This document shows, piece after piece, positions 9,176-18,553 of a stretch of 64,000 bases of DNA; position 1 is the stretch's first letter, and each line of letters begins with the position of its first letter. The notes under the pieces were generated by a model. The model ran no database searches. It was not told the origin of the DNA and was given only the letters and a program-made list of their open reading frames with translations. Origin of the DNA: Algoriphagus sp. CAU 1675 (lineage in GTDB: Bacteria > Bacteroidota > Bacteroidia > Cytophagales > Cyclobacteriaceae); contig NZ_JARHUI010000002.1 of NCBI RefSeq assembly GCF_029222925.1, forward strand, positions 310,001 to 374,000, in the 5' to 3' direction. Both the position numbers and the translations under genes were made by a program.

Positions 9176-10177
9176 ATGCAAGCCCTGATACTTTTCCTGC
9201 TTAGCCTAAGCCTATCAAACCAAACTGAAAAACCGGAAGTCAAAATCCTAAAGTCAGAATTCATTTATGAAACGGCTCCCTTTCCCCAATGTCATGCCTC
9301 TACTCTGATTGAAAATGAAGAAGGAATATTGGCAGCCTGGTTTGGAGGCACACATGAACGCCACCCGGATGTCAGCATTTATACTGCCCAACTGAATGGG
9401 GAGAAATGGTCAGAACCAAAAAAAGCAGCGGATGGGGTAGAAAATGAACAAACCCGATATCCAACGTGGAATCCGGTTCTTTATCGTTTGGATAATGGAA
9501 AAACCGTGCTTTTCTATAAAATCGGCCCCAATCCCAGAGAATGGTGGGGAGCCTATAAATTATCCGATGATTTAGGAAAAACTTGGTCAGAGGAAATCCC
9601 TCTCCCTGATGGAATTCTTGGTCCGATCAAGAATAAACCCGTAGCACTTTCGAATGGAAAAATACTGTATCCAAGTAGTTTGGAGACAGAGGAAAAATGG
9701 ACCATTCATGTAGAAAGCTCAGACTCAAACCTTGAAAACTGGAAAAAAACAGAGATTGAAAACGGGAAATTCAATGCCATCCAGCCAACTGTTTTCTTTC
9801 ATCCCGATGGCAGACTGCAAATGCTCTGTAGAACCCAGGAAGGGAAGATCGGTGTGACCTGGTCAGATGACCAAGGCGCAACGTGGACTCCCGTTCAGGC
9901 TACCAATTTGGTTCACAACAATTCAGGAATAGATGGGGTCACCCTCCAAAACGGATATCACCTTTTGCTCTGCAACCCGATTCCCAAAGGAAGAAACAAA
10001 CTATCCCTGATGGGCTCCACAGACGGAGTGAATTGGGAAGAATTGTTGGTGATGGAAGATGAGAAAAAGGGAGAATTCAGCTACCCGGCCATCATACAGG
10101 CTAGTGACGGCACTGTTCACCTGACCTATACCTATAACCGGGAAAAGGTGAAATATGCTCAGCTCAAAATCAATTAA
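9176..10177 (+). CDS. Predicted neuraminidase (BNR, COG4692-like)
   Basis: A 333-residue protein with a hydrophobic N-terminal segment (about residues 2-14) acting as a signal or anchor. One clear Asp-box is SDDLGKTW and another is SDDQGATW. The N-terminal motif FPQCHASTLIE and AAWFGGTHERHPDVSIY are characteristic of the COG4692 sialidase-like family, not of GH33. The exact glycosidic activity of this family is poorly defined; some members act on other acidic sugars. Only 5 bases separate its stop from the ATG of an N-acetylneuraminate lyase/DapA-family aldolase, which supports a role in acidic sugar release and catabolism. Confidence 0.8.
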   Translation: MQALILFLLSLSLSNQTEKPEVKILKSEFIYETAPFPQCHASTLIENEEGILAAWFGGTHERHPDVSIYTAQLNGEKWSEPKKAADGVENEQTRYPTWNPVLYRLDNGKTVLFYKIGPNPREWWGAYKLSDDLGKTWSEEIPLPDGILGPIKNKPVALSNGKILYPSSLETEEKWTIHVESSDSNLENWKKTEIENGKFNAIQPTVFFHPDGRLQMLCRTQEGKIGVTWSDDQGATWTPVQATNLVHNNSGIDGVTLQNGYHLLLCNPIPKGRNKLSLMGSTDGVNWEELLVMEDEKKGEFSYPAIIQASDGTVHLTYTYNREKVKYAQLKIN

Positions 10178-10182
10178 GGCTC

Positions 10183-11109
10183 ATGGATCTCCCTAAACCT
10201 TTCCGGGGCATCATTCCCCCCTTAATTACTCCTCTTCTGGCTGATTTGTCACTGGACCAAACATCACTGGAGAAAATCCTTGAGCATGTAATTGCCGGAG
10301 GAGTGGATGGAGTATTTATTTTGGGAACTACCGGTGAGGCCCCCTCCCTTTCCAAACAACTTAAAAAGGAACTGATCCAAGCAACTGGGGAGATGGTCAA
10401 TGGTAGAATACCTGTTTTGGTTGGGATTACGGATTGTTCTTTTGAGGAAAGTCTTGACTTGGCTGAATATGCCCGAAAGGCCGGCGCAAATGCATTGGTG
10501 GCTACTACTCCATTTTACATGAAAATTGGCCAGGATGAATTGGTTAATTACTTTCAAAAATTGGCTGATGCAGTGGATTTACCGCTTTTCCTCTACAACA
10601 TGCCCTCCCACACGCACTTATCCATTGCTGTGGAAAGGGTCAAGAAATTGAGCCAACATCCCAATATTGTTGGGATCAAGGACAGCTCCGGAGACCTGAC
10701 CTACTTTCAGGAACTTTGTGATGCTTGCAGAGAAATGCCTGAGTTTACGGTTTTGGTTGGACCAGAAGAAATACTCTTGGAAACCCTTCAAATGGGAGGA
10801 CATGGAGGAGTAACAGGAGGATCCAATCTCTTTCCAGACCTCTATGTTTCTGTGATGGAAGCCTTTGACAAAAACGATAAAGCCAGGGCATCTGAACTTC
10901 AGGAGTCTATCGGTTTTTTAAGCAAAAACCTTTACCATCACGGAGGCTATCCAAATGATTATCTCAAGGGGATCAAAGGAGCAATGGCCTTGGAGGGACT
11001 ATGCCAGAAATTCACGGCACTTCCCGTTATTCCTTTCAATGAATCTGAAATGAATACCTTATCCGAAAAGCTTGATACGGTGAAGGCCCAGCTCAGAAAC
11101 ATGATCTAA
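10183..11109 (+). CDS. DapA/NanA-family aldolase (dihydrodipicolinate synthase / N-acetylneuraminate lyase-like)
   Basis: A 308-residue TIM-barrel class I aldolase. GTTGE (residues 48-52), the phenolic Tyr in FLYNMP (Tyr138) and the Schiff-base Lys in GIKDSSG (Lys166) are all present. The motif GTTGEAPSL is closer to DapA or keto-deoxy-sugar aldolases than to NanA, which usually has GSTGE, so lysine synthesis versus sugar-acid cleavage cannot be settled from sequence alone. Context (5 bases after a neuraminidase-like gene, near sialidase and uronate-esterase genes) favours a catabolic sugar-acid aldolase. A terminator-like hairpin follows. Confidence 0.85.
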   Translation: MDLPKPFRGIIPPLITPLLADLSLDQTSLEKILEHVIAGGVDGVFILGTTGEAPSLSKQLKKELIQATGEMVNGRIPVLVGITDCSFEESLDLAEYARKAGANALVATTPFYMKIGQDELVNYFQKLADAVDLPLFLYNMPSHTHLSIAVERVKKLSQHPNIVGIKDSSGDLTYFQELCDACREMPEFTVLVGPEEILLETLQMGGHGGVTGGSNLFPDLYVSVMEAFDKNDKARASELQESIGFLSKNLYHHGGYPNDYLKGIKGAMALEGLCQKFTALPVIPFNESEMNTLSEKLDTVKAQLRNMI

Positions 11110-11134
11110 GAAATTTTATGGATTTTCATCCAAT

Positions 11135-11170
11135 AAAAAACCTCCGATTCTGATTGTATCGGAGGTTTTT
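11135..11170. terminator. Bidirectional intrinsic terminator
   Basis: The 8-bp stem CCTCCGAT/ATCGGAGG (11141-11148 and 11158-11165) has a 9-base loop. A-run on the left and T-run on the right give terminator function in both directions. It lies between the convergent aldolase gene and pntB. Confidence 0.85.
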
Positions 11171-11193
11171 CTTGAAGTATAAATCTATTTCAA

Positions 11194-12579
11194 TTACATA
11201 TCCTTCATTTCGGCCACTACCTTGGTAATGGTCTGCTTTGCATCTCCGAATAGCATCAGACAATTCGGATAGCCAAAGAGTTCATTTTCAATCCCAGCAT
11301 AACCTTTACCCATACTACGCTTACTGACAATGACCGTCTTGGCTTTATCTGCGTTCAGGATTGGCATACCATAGATAGGACTTTGAGGGTTGGTTCTTGC
11401 TGCCGGGTTGACCACGTCATTGGCACCAATCACAAACACCAGATCAGTATTTGGAAACTCATCATTGATGGCTTCCATTTCAATGAGTTTATCATAGGAA
11501 ATATTTGCCTCAGCCAGCAATACATTCATATGTCCAGGCATTCTACCTGCCACCGGGTGGATAGCGAATTTGAAATCAATATTTCTTTTTTCGCACTGTT
11601 CCATCAACTCACGTACGGCATGCTGTGCCTGGGCAACTGCCATACCATAACCTGGAACTACGATAACGGAAGAAACAGAGTCAAACAGCATGGCACTTTC
11701 CTCCACACCGATTTCCTTTATGACCATGGCTGGACCATCCTCTCCTTGTGTAGCTGCTGTCTGGCCAAAGCCTCCTAAAAGGACATTGGTCAGGGAGCGG
11801 TTCATCGCCTTACACATGATCTGAGTAAGGATAATACCGGAAGCTCCAACCAGAGAACCTGCAACGATCAACACGTTATTGTTCAAAATGAAGCCCGTTG
11901 CGCAAGCTGCCATACCTGAATAGGAATTGAGCAGGGAAATCACAACCGGCATATCTGCACCGCCGATTGGAATCACGATCAATACCCCAACGAGCAGGGA
12001 AAGGACCACCAACAAAGAGATATAAAGCGGATCGGTTTGATACATATAGGTAAACACCGCCGCAATCAGGAATGAAATCAGCAACACCAAATTGAGCGCA
12101 TGCTGGCCCTTAAAGGTGATGGGTGAGCCGGAAATTTTTCCATTCAGCTTCATCCAGGCCACTACGGATCCGGTAAAGGTTACCCCCCCGATCAGGACAC
12201 TGAGAATGATACTGACGGAATTGACTGCATCCAGCTGAGTCCCCAAAATCTCGGTTTTGAAGAAGTGGTCAGAAAGGGCCACCCCAAATGAGGCCAGGCC
12301 ACCAAAGCCGTTGAAAAGGGCCACCATTTCTGGGATTTTGGTCATTTCCACCTTTTTGGCGTAATACAGACCGATAGTCCCACCCAATAGCATACAGATG
12401 AAAATTTCGGTCAAAGAGACAACTTCCAGTGTCAGCAGAGTTGCTACAATAGCAATGAGCATACCGACAGAAGAAAGCATATTTCCCTTTCTGGCATCCT
12501 TTGTTTTTCCCAAAAATTTAATTCCCAGGATAAATAAAACGGAGGCAACGAGGTAGGCGATTTGTGTGGTTATACTCAT
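11194..12579 (-). CDS. pntB: NAD(P) transhydrogenase beta subunit
   Basis: A 461-residue membrane protein. The N-terminal two thirds form about nine transmembrane helices of the proton channel (domain II). The C-terminal third is the NADP(H)-binding domain III, with GYGMAVAQAQHAVREL, HPVAGRMPGHMNVLLAEA, VIGANDVVNPAA and KRSMGKGYAGIEN. The complex couples inward proton movement to hydride transfer from NADH to NADP+, giving NADPH. Its ATG overlaps the stop of the preceding small subunit by 4 bases, so the two are translationally coupled. Confidence 0.95.
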   Translation of the reverse strand: MSITTQIAYLVASVLFILGIKFLGKTKDARKGNMLSSVGMLIAIVATLLTLEVVSLTEIFICMLLGGTIGLYYAKKVEMTKIPEMVALFNGFGGLASFGVALSDHFFKTEILGTQLDAVNSVSIILSVLIGGVTFTGSVVAWMKLNGKISGSPITFKGQHALNLVLLISFLIAAVFTYMYQTDPLYISLLVVLSLLVGVLIVIPIGGADMPVVISLLNSYSGMAACATGFILNNNVLIVAGSLVGASGIILTQIMCKAMNRSLTNVLLGGFGQTAATQGEDGPAMVIKEIGVEESAMLFDSVSSVIVVPGYGMAVAQAQHAVRELMEQCEKRNIDFKFAIHPVAGRMPGHMNVLLAEANISYDKLIEMEAINDEFPNTDLVFVIGANDVVNPAARTNPQSPIYGMPILNADKAKTVIVSKRSMGKGYAGIENELFGYPNCLMLFGDAKQTITKVVAEMKDM

Positions 12580-12863
12580 TTCTTCTTAAACATTTTAAGC
12601 ATACGATCTGTAACAGCATATCCTCCTACCACATTGATACTGGCCAGGACAAGGGCACCCATGCCCAACCATTTACTCAGTGTGGTATAACCCATTTCGT
12701 TACAGGCCAAAAGGGCTCCGACAATGGTGATTCCTGAAATCGCATTGGATCCGGACATCAAAGGGGTGTGAAGTGTAGGAGGTACTTTGGAAATGAGTTC
12801 AAATCCCAAATAACTCGCAAGGACCAGAACATACAGTAAAATCAATAAAGAGTCAGCGTTCAT
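12576..12863 (-). CDS. pntAB: NAD(P) transhydrogenase alpha-2 (membrane) subunit
   Basis: A 95-residue protein with three predicted transmembrane helices, corresponding to the C-terminal membrane part of the E. coli alpha subunit. The segment SKVPPTLHTPLMSGSNAISGI is the conserved family signature. The split of alpha into soluble and membrane polypeptides is the Rhodospirillum rubrum-type arrangement. It sits between pntAA (12 bases upstream) and pntB (4-base overlap) in a three-gene operon. Confidence 0.95.
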   Translation of the reverse strand: MNADSLLILLYVLVLASYLGFELISKVPPTLHTPLMSGSNAISGITIVGALLACNEMGYTTLSKWLGMGALVLASINVVGGYAVTDRMLKMFKKK

Positions 12864-12875
12864 AATCTAGGGGTT

Positions 12876-14006
12876 TTAGCTTTTTGGGTTTAGAATATTT
12901 TTGGTGAACTCATGTACCAGCTCTCCCTCATGGGTGATCAGGACACCTTTGGTGATTTCCTCCTCCCTATCCAGATTCAGCCCAAACTGATTGAAAAGAT
13001 GGAGTAACAAGGTGCTGATATTGATGGCATACAACTGGCTGGCATTAGTTGAAAGCAGTGAAGGAAGGTTAGACTCTCCTACCAAGGTGACCCCATGTTT
13101 CACTACAATTTTGTTGATTTCTGAAAGTTCACAGTTACCTCCGGATTCCACAGCCATATCGACAATTACGGAACCGGCTTTCATACTCTTGACCATTTCC
13201 TCAGTGACCAGAATCGGGGATTTCTTGCCCATCACCAATGCTGTGGTAATCACCAAGTCAGCTTCTTTGATTTTTTCCCGAATCAGCTGCTGCTGTTTTT
13301 GCAGGAATTCAGCAGAAACCTCCTTGGCATAGCCTCCCTCAATTTTAACCTCTTCCGCACCTTCCACTGTCAGGAATCTTCCGCCCAGGGATTCTACCTG
13401 CTCTTTGGTTTCAGGTCTAACATCTGTTACCTCCACAATTGCTCCCAATCGTTTTGCTGTGGCGATGGCCTGAAGACCAGCTACACCTGCTCCAAAGATC
13501 AAAACTTTGGCCGGGGTGATCGTTCCGGATGCAGTCATCATCAGCGGAAAGATTTTACCCAAATGGTTAGCTCCCAAAATCACCGATTTGTATCCGGCAA
13601 GGTTGGCTTGAGAACTCAGAGCATCCATTTTTTGGGCCCTTGAAATCCTCGGTACGGCATCCATGGAAATGGAAGTAATGGATTTTTCATTGAGGGCCTG
13701 AATGATTTCCGGATGCTGATAGGCATACATGAAGGAAATACAGGAAGCCCCATTTTTCATTTGCGAGATTTCCTCTTTGGTAAAAAGGTTTACTTTCAGC
13801 AATAAATCGGCGGCAAACACTTCCGCAGATTTGGCAACTTCGGCCCCTGCATTCCGGTAGTCCTGATCCGAATAATACGAACCCTCACCAGCCCCCTCTT
13901 CAATGACTACTTCAAACTCCTTTTTCACCAGGAGTTTCACCACATCTGGAGTTATGGCAACTCTCTTTTCGTAGGCTTTTGTCTCTTTTAATACACCAAT
14001 TTTCAT
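12876..14006 (-). CDS. pntAA: NAD(P) transhydrogenase alpha-1 (NAD-binding) subunit
   Basis: A 376-residue soluble domain I protein, related to alanine dehydrogenase. It opens MKIGVLKETKAYEKRVAITPDVVKLL, and the NAD-binding Rossmann motif is FGAGVAGLQAIATAKRLGAIVEVTDVRP. RAQKMDALSSQANLAGYKSVI is the RQD-loop region (here SQA). It is the first gene of the minus-strand operon pntAA-pntAB-pntB. Confidence 0.95.
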   Translation of the reverse strand: MKIGVLKETKAYEKRVAITPDVVKLLVKKEFEVVIEEGAGEGSYYSDQDYRNAGAEVAKSAEVFAADLLLKVNLFTKEEISQMKNGASCISFMYAYQHPEIIQALNEKSITSISMDAVPRISRAQKMDALSSQANLAGYKSVILGANHLGKIFPLMMTASGTITPAKVLIFGAGVAGLQAIATAKRLGAIVEVTDVRPETKEQVESLGGRFLTVEGAEEVKIEGGYAKEVSAEFLQKQQQLIREKIKEADLVITTALVMGKKSPILVTEEMVKSMKAGSVIVDMAVESGGNCELSEINKIVVKHGVTLVGESNLPSLLSTNASQLYAINISTLLLHLFNQFGLNLDREEEITKGVLITHEGELVHEFTKNILNPKS

Positions 14007-14284
14007 TTCAGAAGGTTTGAATTGAATCTAACATTTAGATCCACGTACATTTTTTCGAATTTAGGTTTTAGCAGGTATTTAACCAGCCTGAAAATAAGAA
14101 AATCAAAATAAATATTTGTTTTTGGACGGAATGCATTTCGAAGTTTTTGTTGCGAAATCGATTTAAACTAACGGAGGGGACATTTAAATGAATCTGTAGT
14201 CAATCCTCACAATACAGGGTAGATTAGTAAATTTTAATCCTTATTTTAAAGCCGTTTCTATTAAACCTCTTTTAACATTAACCC

Positions 14285-15751
14285 ATGAAAGAATCCAAAA
14301 AGGATCAAACCGGACAATCCCGGAGAGATTTTATTAAAAATGCGGCAATCGCCTCCTCCTTTTTTATAGTCCCCCGTCATGTACTCGGCGGAGTAGGATT
14401 TATTTCCCCGTCGGACCAATTGAATCTAGCGGCCATAGGAGCCGGCGGCAAAGGAGCCAGTGATATTTTCAATGCTTCGGTAAATGGGCGTGAACGGGTT
14501 GTAGCCCTTTGCGACGTTGATTTTTCCGGATCTGCAAAGAGATCGGTAGAGAATTTCCCAAATGCAAAGCTCTACGCAGATTACAGGGAAATGCTTGAAA
14601 AAGAAAAGGACATTGATGCAGTAACCATTTCCACTCCAGACCATGTTCACGGCCCTGCTGCCAAATTTGCAATGGAAAGGGGAAAGCACGTCTATGTTCA
14701 GAAACCCATGACCCATAACATCCGGGAAGCCAGAATGCTGACCGAAATGGCCAGAACCCAAGAAGTGGTCACTCAAATGGGAAACCAAGGTGGCTCAAAC
14801 CCTCTTCTGAAACTGGTACAGCAATGGATAGACGAAGACCGTATCGGCGCGGTATCAAAAGTCCAGGTCTGGACCAATAGGCCGGTTTGGCCTCAGGGAG
14901 GCGCCTTCCCAGCTGCTGCGCCTGGAGAAAAACCGGATGCCCTTCAATGGGATCTTTGGTTGGGTCCAGCTCCGGAAATTCCTTTCACACCTAACTTGCA
15001 CCCATTCAACTGGAGAGGTTGGTGGGATTACGGAACTGGAGCATTGGGTGACGTTGGATGCCACCTGATTGATATCCCGTTCCGTACGTTGGGATTACAC
15101 TATCCAACCGATGCGGAGTGTAGCGTGGGATCCGTATTCAGCAAAATGTGGACTGCCGATTACCATCCAGAGGGATGCCCTGCATCCTCATTTATCACTT
15201 TGCACTTTGCCGCTACTGCAAAAAGCAAATCCCCTATTGAAATGACCTGGAGTGACGGAGGCATCAGGCCTTCCCATCCAGACATCATTCCTGCCAACGA
15301 CGATATCGGAGGTGCAAATTCCGCAAACGGGGTTTTGATAATCGGGGAAAAAGGAATTATATCCACCAATATCAATGATTCCTCTCCATTAATGCCAAAG
15401 CTATACCTCAACGATGGAACTGTAGAAATAGGTCCACAAACCGAAGAGGGAATGGAACCTGAATACGGGCACCAAAGGCTTTGGGTAGATGCTTGTAAAG
15501 CTGGTTTTGGCAGCAAGGAGCATCAGGGCCTAACCTCCTCTTTTGACTATGCCGGACCTATGACGGAAACCGTATTGATGGGTAATCTTGCCATCCGTAG
15601 CTATATGCTCAGAAGAGAGAACAGCAAGGGACAAATGGAGTTCTTTGGACGTAGAAAGTTGCTTTGGGATGGTGAAAACATGAGAATCACCAACCTGGAA
15701 GAAGCCAATCAATTTGTTGGCAGAACCTATCGACCAGGATTCGAAGTTTAA
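14285..15751 (+). CDS. Gfo/Idh/MocA-family oxidoreductase with Tat signal
   Basis: A 488-residue NAD(P)-dependent sugar oxidoreductase probably exported folded by the Tat pathway: SRRDFIK at residues 12-18 followed by a hydrophobic stretch ending near VLGG. The Rossmann motif is LAAIGAGGKGASDI and the family lysine appears as VQKPM (the usual E-K-P replaced by Q-K-P, common in exported members). A C-terminal family part includes GALGDVGCHLIDIPFR. Substrate unknown. It is divergent from pnt, with a 278-base intergenic region between them, and is followed by a terminator. Confidence 0.9.
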   Translation: MKESKKDQTGQSRRDFIKNAAIASSFFIVPRHVLGGVGFISPSDQLNLAAIGAGGKGASDIFNASVNGRERVVALCDVDFSGSAKRSVENFPNAKLYADYREMLEKEKDIDAVTISTPDHVHGPAAKFAMERGKHVYVQKPMTHNIREARMLTEMARTQEVVTQMGNQGGSNPLLKLVQQWIDEDRIGAVSKVQVWTNRPVWPQGGAFPAAAPGEKPDALQWDLWLGPAPEIPFTPNLHPFNWRGWWDYGTGALGDVGCHLIDIPFRTLGLHYPTDAECSVGSVFSKMWTADYHPEGCPASSFITLHFAATAKSKSPIEMTWSDGGIRPSHPDIIPANDDIGGANSANGVLIIGEKGIISTNINDSSPLMPKLYLNDGTVEIGPQTEEGMEPEYGHQRLWVDACKAGFGSKEHQGLTSSFDYAGPMTETVLMGNLAIRSYMLRRENSKGQMEFFGRRKLLWDGENMRITNLEEANQFVGRTYRPGFEV

Positions 15752-15770
15752 TGCTTCTTTCCATTCATCA

Positions 15771-15810
15771 ATCAGCCCAGTTCCCAAATGGAATTGGGCT
15801 GATTTTTTTT
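15771..15810 (+). terminator. Intrinsic terminator
   Basis: The stem CAGCCCAGTTCC / GGAATTGGGCTG (one G-T pair, 5-base loop) is followed by eight Ts, 20 bases after the oxidoreductase stop. Confidence 0.85.
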
Positions 15811-15944
15811 ATATCAGTGCATGGACCCTTTGGGTATTCGATTTTTAATACATTAGCTTATTAAAATTCTAACTTCAGACTAATTATCCTGAAATTTTAT
15901 TTATTACAAACACTTAAAATTCAAATTATTTAAAAAGTAGAATC

Positions 15945-16718
15945 ATGAAAAAACCTTTACTCCTTCTCCTTTTTTCAATCCTGATCAGCTTTCCTTCCTT
16001 TTCTCAGGAAGAACCCGAAGCCCCTGCGGACTATGACAAAAACCTCATAAAGGTTAATTTGACCGGCTTTTTACTGAAGAATTATGGATTTCAATATGAG
16101 CGGATGTTGTCCAGAAAAACCTCATTTGCCTTAGGAGTCCGAACCATGCCAAAAGGCGACCTTCCGCTTATGGGATTTTTGGAAAACCAAATAGATGACC
16201 CGGACACTTTCAAGGAAATCGAACGAGTATCCATGGGGAATTTCGCCGTGACCCCAGAATTCCGTTTTTATTTAGGAAAAAAATCAGGACCCAGAGGGTT
16301 TTACATAGCTCCATACCTACGTTATTCTAAATCAGACATAACTGTCAAGGATTTTGAATTCACCTATGAAGTAGAGGAGAATGGGTTCTTTTTTGAGGAA
16401 ACCCGTACCCTGGATCTCAATGGGGATATAAAAGGAATCACTGGCGGCTTGATGTTTGGAGCTCAGTGGAAGCTTGGTAAAAGTTTGTATTTGGACTGGT
16501 GGATCATAGGAGGCTCTTATGGTAGTTCAAATGGAACCATTTCCACTGTAGCTTCCCTGACTCAAGAAGAACAAGATGGCCTTCGCAATGAATTGAACAG
16601 CTTGGACATCCCCGTACTGGAATACGATGTAGAGGTCAACAGCAATGGTGCAAAAATGACTTTCGATGGACCATTTGCCAGCTTGAGAGGGGGATTATCC
16701 CTAGGAATCAAATTCTAA
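15945..16718 (+). CDS. Outer-membrane beta-barrel-like protein (DUF3575-like)
   Basis: A 257-residue protein with signal peptide MKKPLLLLLFSILISFPSFSQ. The mature part has alternating hydrophobic/polar strands, motifs IKVNLTGFLLKNYGFQYERML and FAVTPEFRFYLGKK, and an aromatic C terminus ending IKF, all typical of small Bacteroidota outer-membrane barrels. No enzymatic motif. Monocistronic by context, with a terminator before it and an AT-rich gap after it. Confidence 0.75.
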   Translation: MKKPLLLLLFSILISFPSFSQEEPEAPADYDKNLIKVNLTGFLLKNYGFQYERMLSRKTSFALGVRTMPKGDLPLMGFLENQIDDPDTFKEIERVSMGNFAVTPEFRFYLGKKSGPRGFYIAPYLRYSKSDITVKDFEFTYEVEENGFFFEETRTLDLNGDIKGITGGLMFGAQWKLGKSLYLDWWIIGGSYGSSNGTISTVASLTQEEQDGLRNELNSLDIPVLEYDVEVNSNGAKMTFDGPFASLRGGLSLGIKF

Positions 16719-16830
16719 TTTGAATTAAAAAAAGGTTAAAAGGAAGCAAGCTTGTTTTAAAAATAAAATTCTGCGTTAACTTATTAAACCTTTGTATTTT
16801 TACTGCATCTAAGCCAAAAAACCCATCAAT

Positions 16831-17337
16831 ATGATCAAGAAAATCTCCATAGCAGTTTTAGTCATTCTTGTAGTGATTCAGTTCATTCCCTATGAAAAAA
16901 ATGACAGCAACGACATGACTTATGACGTCTCCAAAAGCTACAATGTGCCGGAAAATGTGCAGACTCTTTTAAAGGGGGCTTGCAATGACTGTCATTCCAA
17001 TCAAACCGTATATCCTTGGTATTCCAAAATCGAACCGATTGGTTTTTGGCTGAATAACCATATTGTAGATGGAAAAAGACATCTCAACTTTTCCAACTTT
17101 ACCCAGCTTCCTCTTGCAGTTCAAAACCACAAATTTGAGGAAACCATAGAAATGGTTGAGGAAAAAGAAATGCCATTGGAATCCTACACAGCCATGGGAT
17201 TGCATCCTGAAGCCAATCTTAGCGATTCGGATCGTCAAGTCCTGATCGATTGGGCTAAGGATCAAATGGCCTACCTCAAAGCCACCTATCCTGCGGATAG
17301 TCTGGTAATGAAAAGAAGAACGCCCCCAGCACAATAA
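16831..17337 (+). CDS. Haem-binding domain protein (single CxxCH)
   Basis: A 168-residue protein with one N-terminal transmembrane/signal segment (residues 4-18) and a c-type haem motif CNDCH (Cys51, Cys54, His55) in the context LKGACNDCHSNQTVYPWYSKIEPIGFWLNNH. This is the pattern of the Bacteroidota haem_bd family. Probably anchored in the inner membrane facing the periplasm, with a role in electron transfer or redox sensing that cannot be defined further. Confidence 0.85.
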   Translation: MIKKISIAVLVILVVIQFIPYEKNDSNDMTYDVSKSYNVPENVQTLLKGACNDCHSNQTVYPWYSKIEPIGFWLNNHIVDGKRHLNFSNFTQLPLAVQNHKFEETIEMVEEKEMPLESYTAMGLHPEANLSDSDRQVLIDWAKDQMAYLKATYPADSLVMKRRTPPAQ

Positions 17338-17342
17338 TCAGG

Positions 17343-17372
17343 AGCCCCGAAATAAAATTCGGGGCTTTTTTT
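17343..17372 (+). terminator. Intrinsic terminator
   Basis: The 9-bp perfect stem AGCCCCGAA/TTCGGGGCT with a 6-base loop and a T-run begins 6 bases after the haem-binding protein stop. Confidence 0.85.
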
Positions 17373-17407
17373 CGATCTAAATCAGGCTTTCCTCTGTATT
17401 TTTAGGA

Positions 17408-18412
17408 ATGAAGAAAATCAACGATTCGGAAGTCCGATGGGGAGTCATCGGAGTAGGGAATGTCTGTGAAGTCAAATCTGCTCCCGCAATGAACTTGATC
17501 CCTCACAGCAAATTGGTCGCAGTCATGAGACGGGATGAGGAAAAGGTTAAGGATTATGCTCAGCGTCACGGAGTCCCTAAATGGTACACCTCAGCTCAGG
17601 CACTGATCGATGACCCTGAAGTCAATGCCATATACATTGCCACCCCACCAAATGCGCACCTGGAACTGACCCGGATGGCCGCGGCTGCAGGAAAACCTGT
17701 ATATGTAGAAAAACCTATGGCGAGAACCTATGCCGAATGTCAAGAAATGATCCAGATCTGCGAGAAGGCACAAGTGCCATTGTATATCGCTTATTACCGT
17801 CGTGCTCTCCCCCATTTTTTAAAGATTAAGGAACTGATGGAGCAGGGAGAGATCGGTGAGATCCGAACAGTTCACATCAACATGAAACAAGTGGTTGAGC
17901 CAGAAATCATTGCAAAACTGAAAAACAACTGGAGAATAAACCCGGATATTTCCGGCGGCGGGTACTTTTTTGACTTGGCATCTCACCAACTGGATCTCCT
18001 GGATTTCTTTTTTGGACCCATCACCCATGCAAGCGGATATGCTTCCAACCAGGCCAAAGCCTATGAAGCGGAAGACATTGTAGTCGGAAGTTTTGCCTTC
18101 AAAAACGGGATCCTAGGCACTGGAAACTGGTGCTTTACCAGTTGTCAGTCCGCCGAAAAAGATGAGGTGATTATTGACGGAAGTAAAGGTCAAATACGAT
18201 TTGAAACATTCGGAAAAGGAGAATTTACGCTAATTCACGACTTTAAAGACACCGAGCATTTCCAAGTCCAACTCCCCCATCATATCCAACAACCTTTGAT
18301 CTCATCCATTGTCGGAGATTTATTGGGAACTGAAACCTGCCCAAGCACCGGGATCTCTGGAGCCCGTACAAATTGGGTTATGGATGAATTGGTAAAAACC
18401 AGAATCGGGTAA
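17408..18412 (+). CDS. Gfo/Idh/MocA-family oxidoreductase, cytoplasmic
   Basis: A 334-residue oxidoreductase without an export signal. The N-terminal Rossmann motif is WGVIGVGNVCEVKS and the catalytic Lys is in VEKPMARTY (the standard E-K-P). The C-terminal domain includes GGGYFFDLASHQLDLLDFFFG with the conserved His. It probably oxidises or reduces a sugar or inositol derivative. It is unrelated in detail to the Tat-exported member at 14285, and no adjacent sugar operon indicates a substrate. Confidence 0.9.
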   Translation: MKKINDSEVRWGVIGVGNVCEVKSAPAMNLIPHSKLVAVMRRDEEKVKDYAQRHGVPKWYTSAQALIDDPEVNAIYIATPPNAHLELTRMAAAAGKPVYVEKPMARTYAECQEMIQICEKAQVPLYIAYYRRALPHFLKIKELMEQGEIGEIRTVHINMKQVVEPEIIAKLKNNWRINPDISGGGYFFDLASHQLDLLDFFFGPITHASGYASNQAKAYEAEDIVVGSFAFKNGILGTGNWCFTSCQSAEKDEVIIDGSKGQIRFETFGKGEFTLIHDFKDTEHFQVQLPHHIQQPLISSIVGDLLGTETCPSTGISGARTNWVMDELVKTRIG

Positions 18413-18553
18413 CAGCGCAGCTAATAGGGGGATGATTAATCCAAAAGGAACAATCCCCTAACAAATACGTACCCCCCAAAATTAAAGGGTAAAACCACTC
18501 TTTTTCAGGGATTTTTACGTAAAATAGACTGGAATTAACAGCTATCACCTGCC

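Noticed and set aside
2-11109. A complete sialic-acid catabolic operon
   Set aside because: Sialidases and one aldolase are present but no NanE, NanK or NanT, and the aldolase motif GTTGE is more DapA-like, so a full pathway is not supported.
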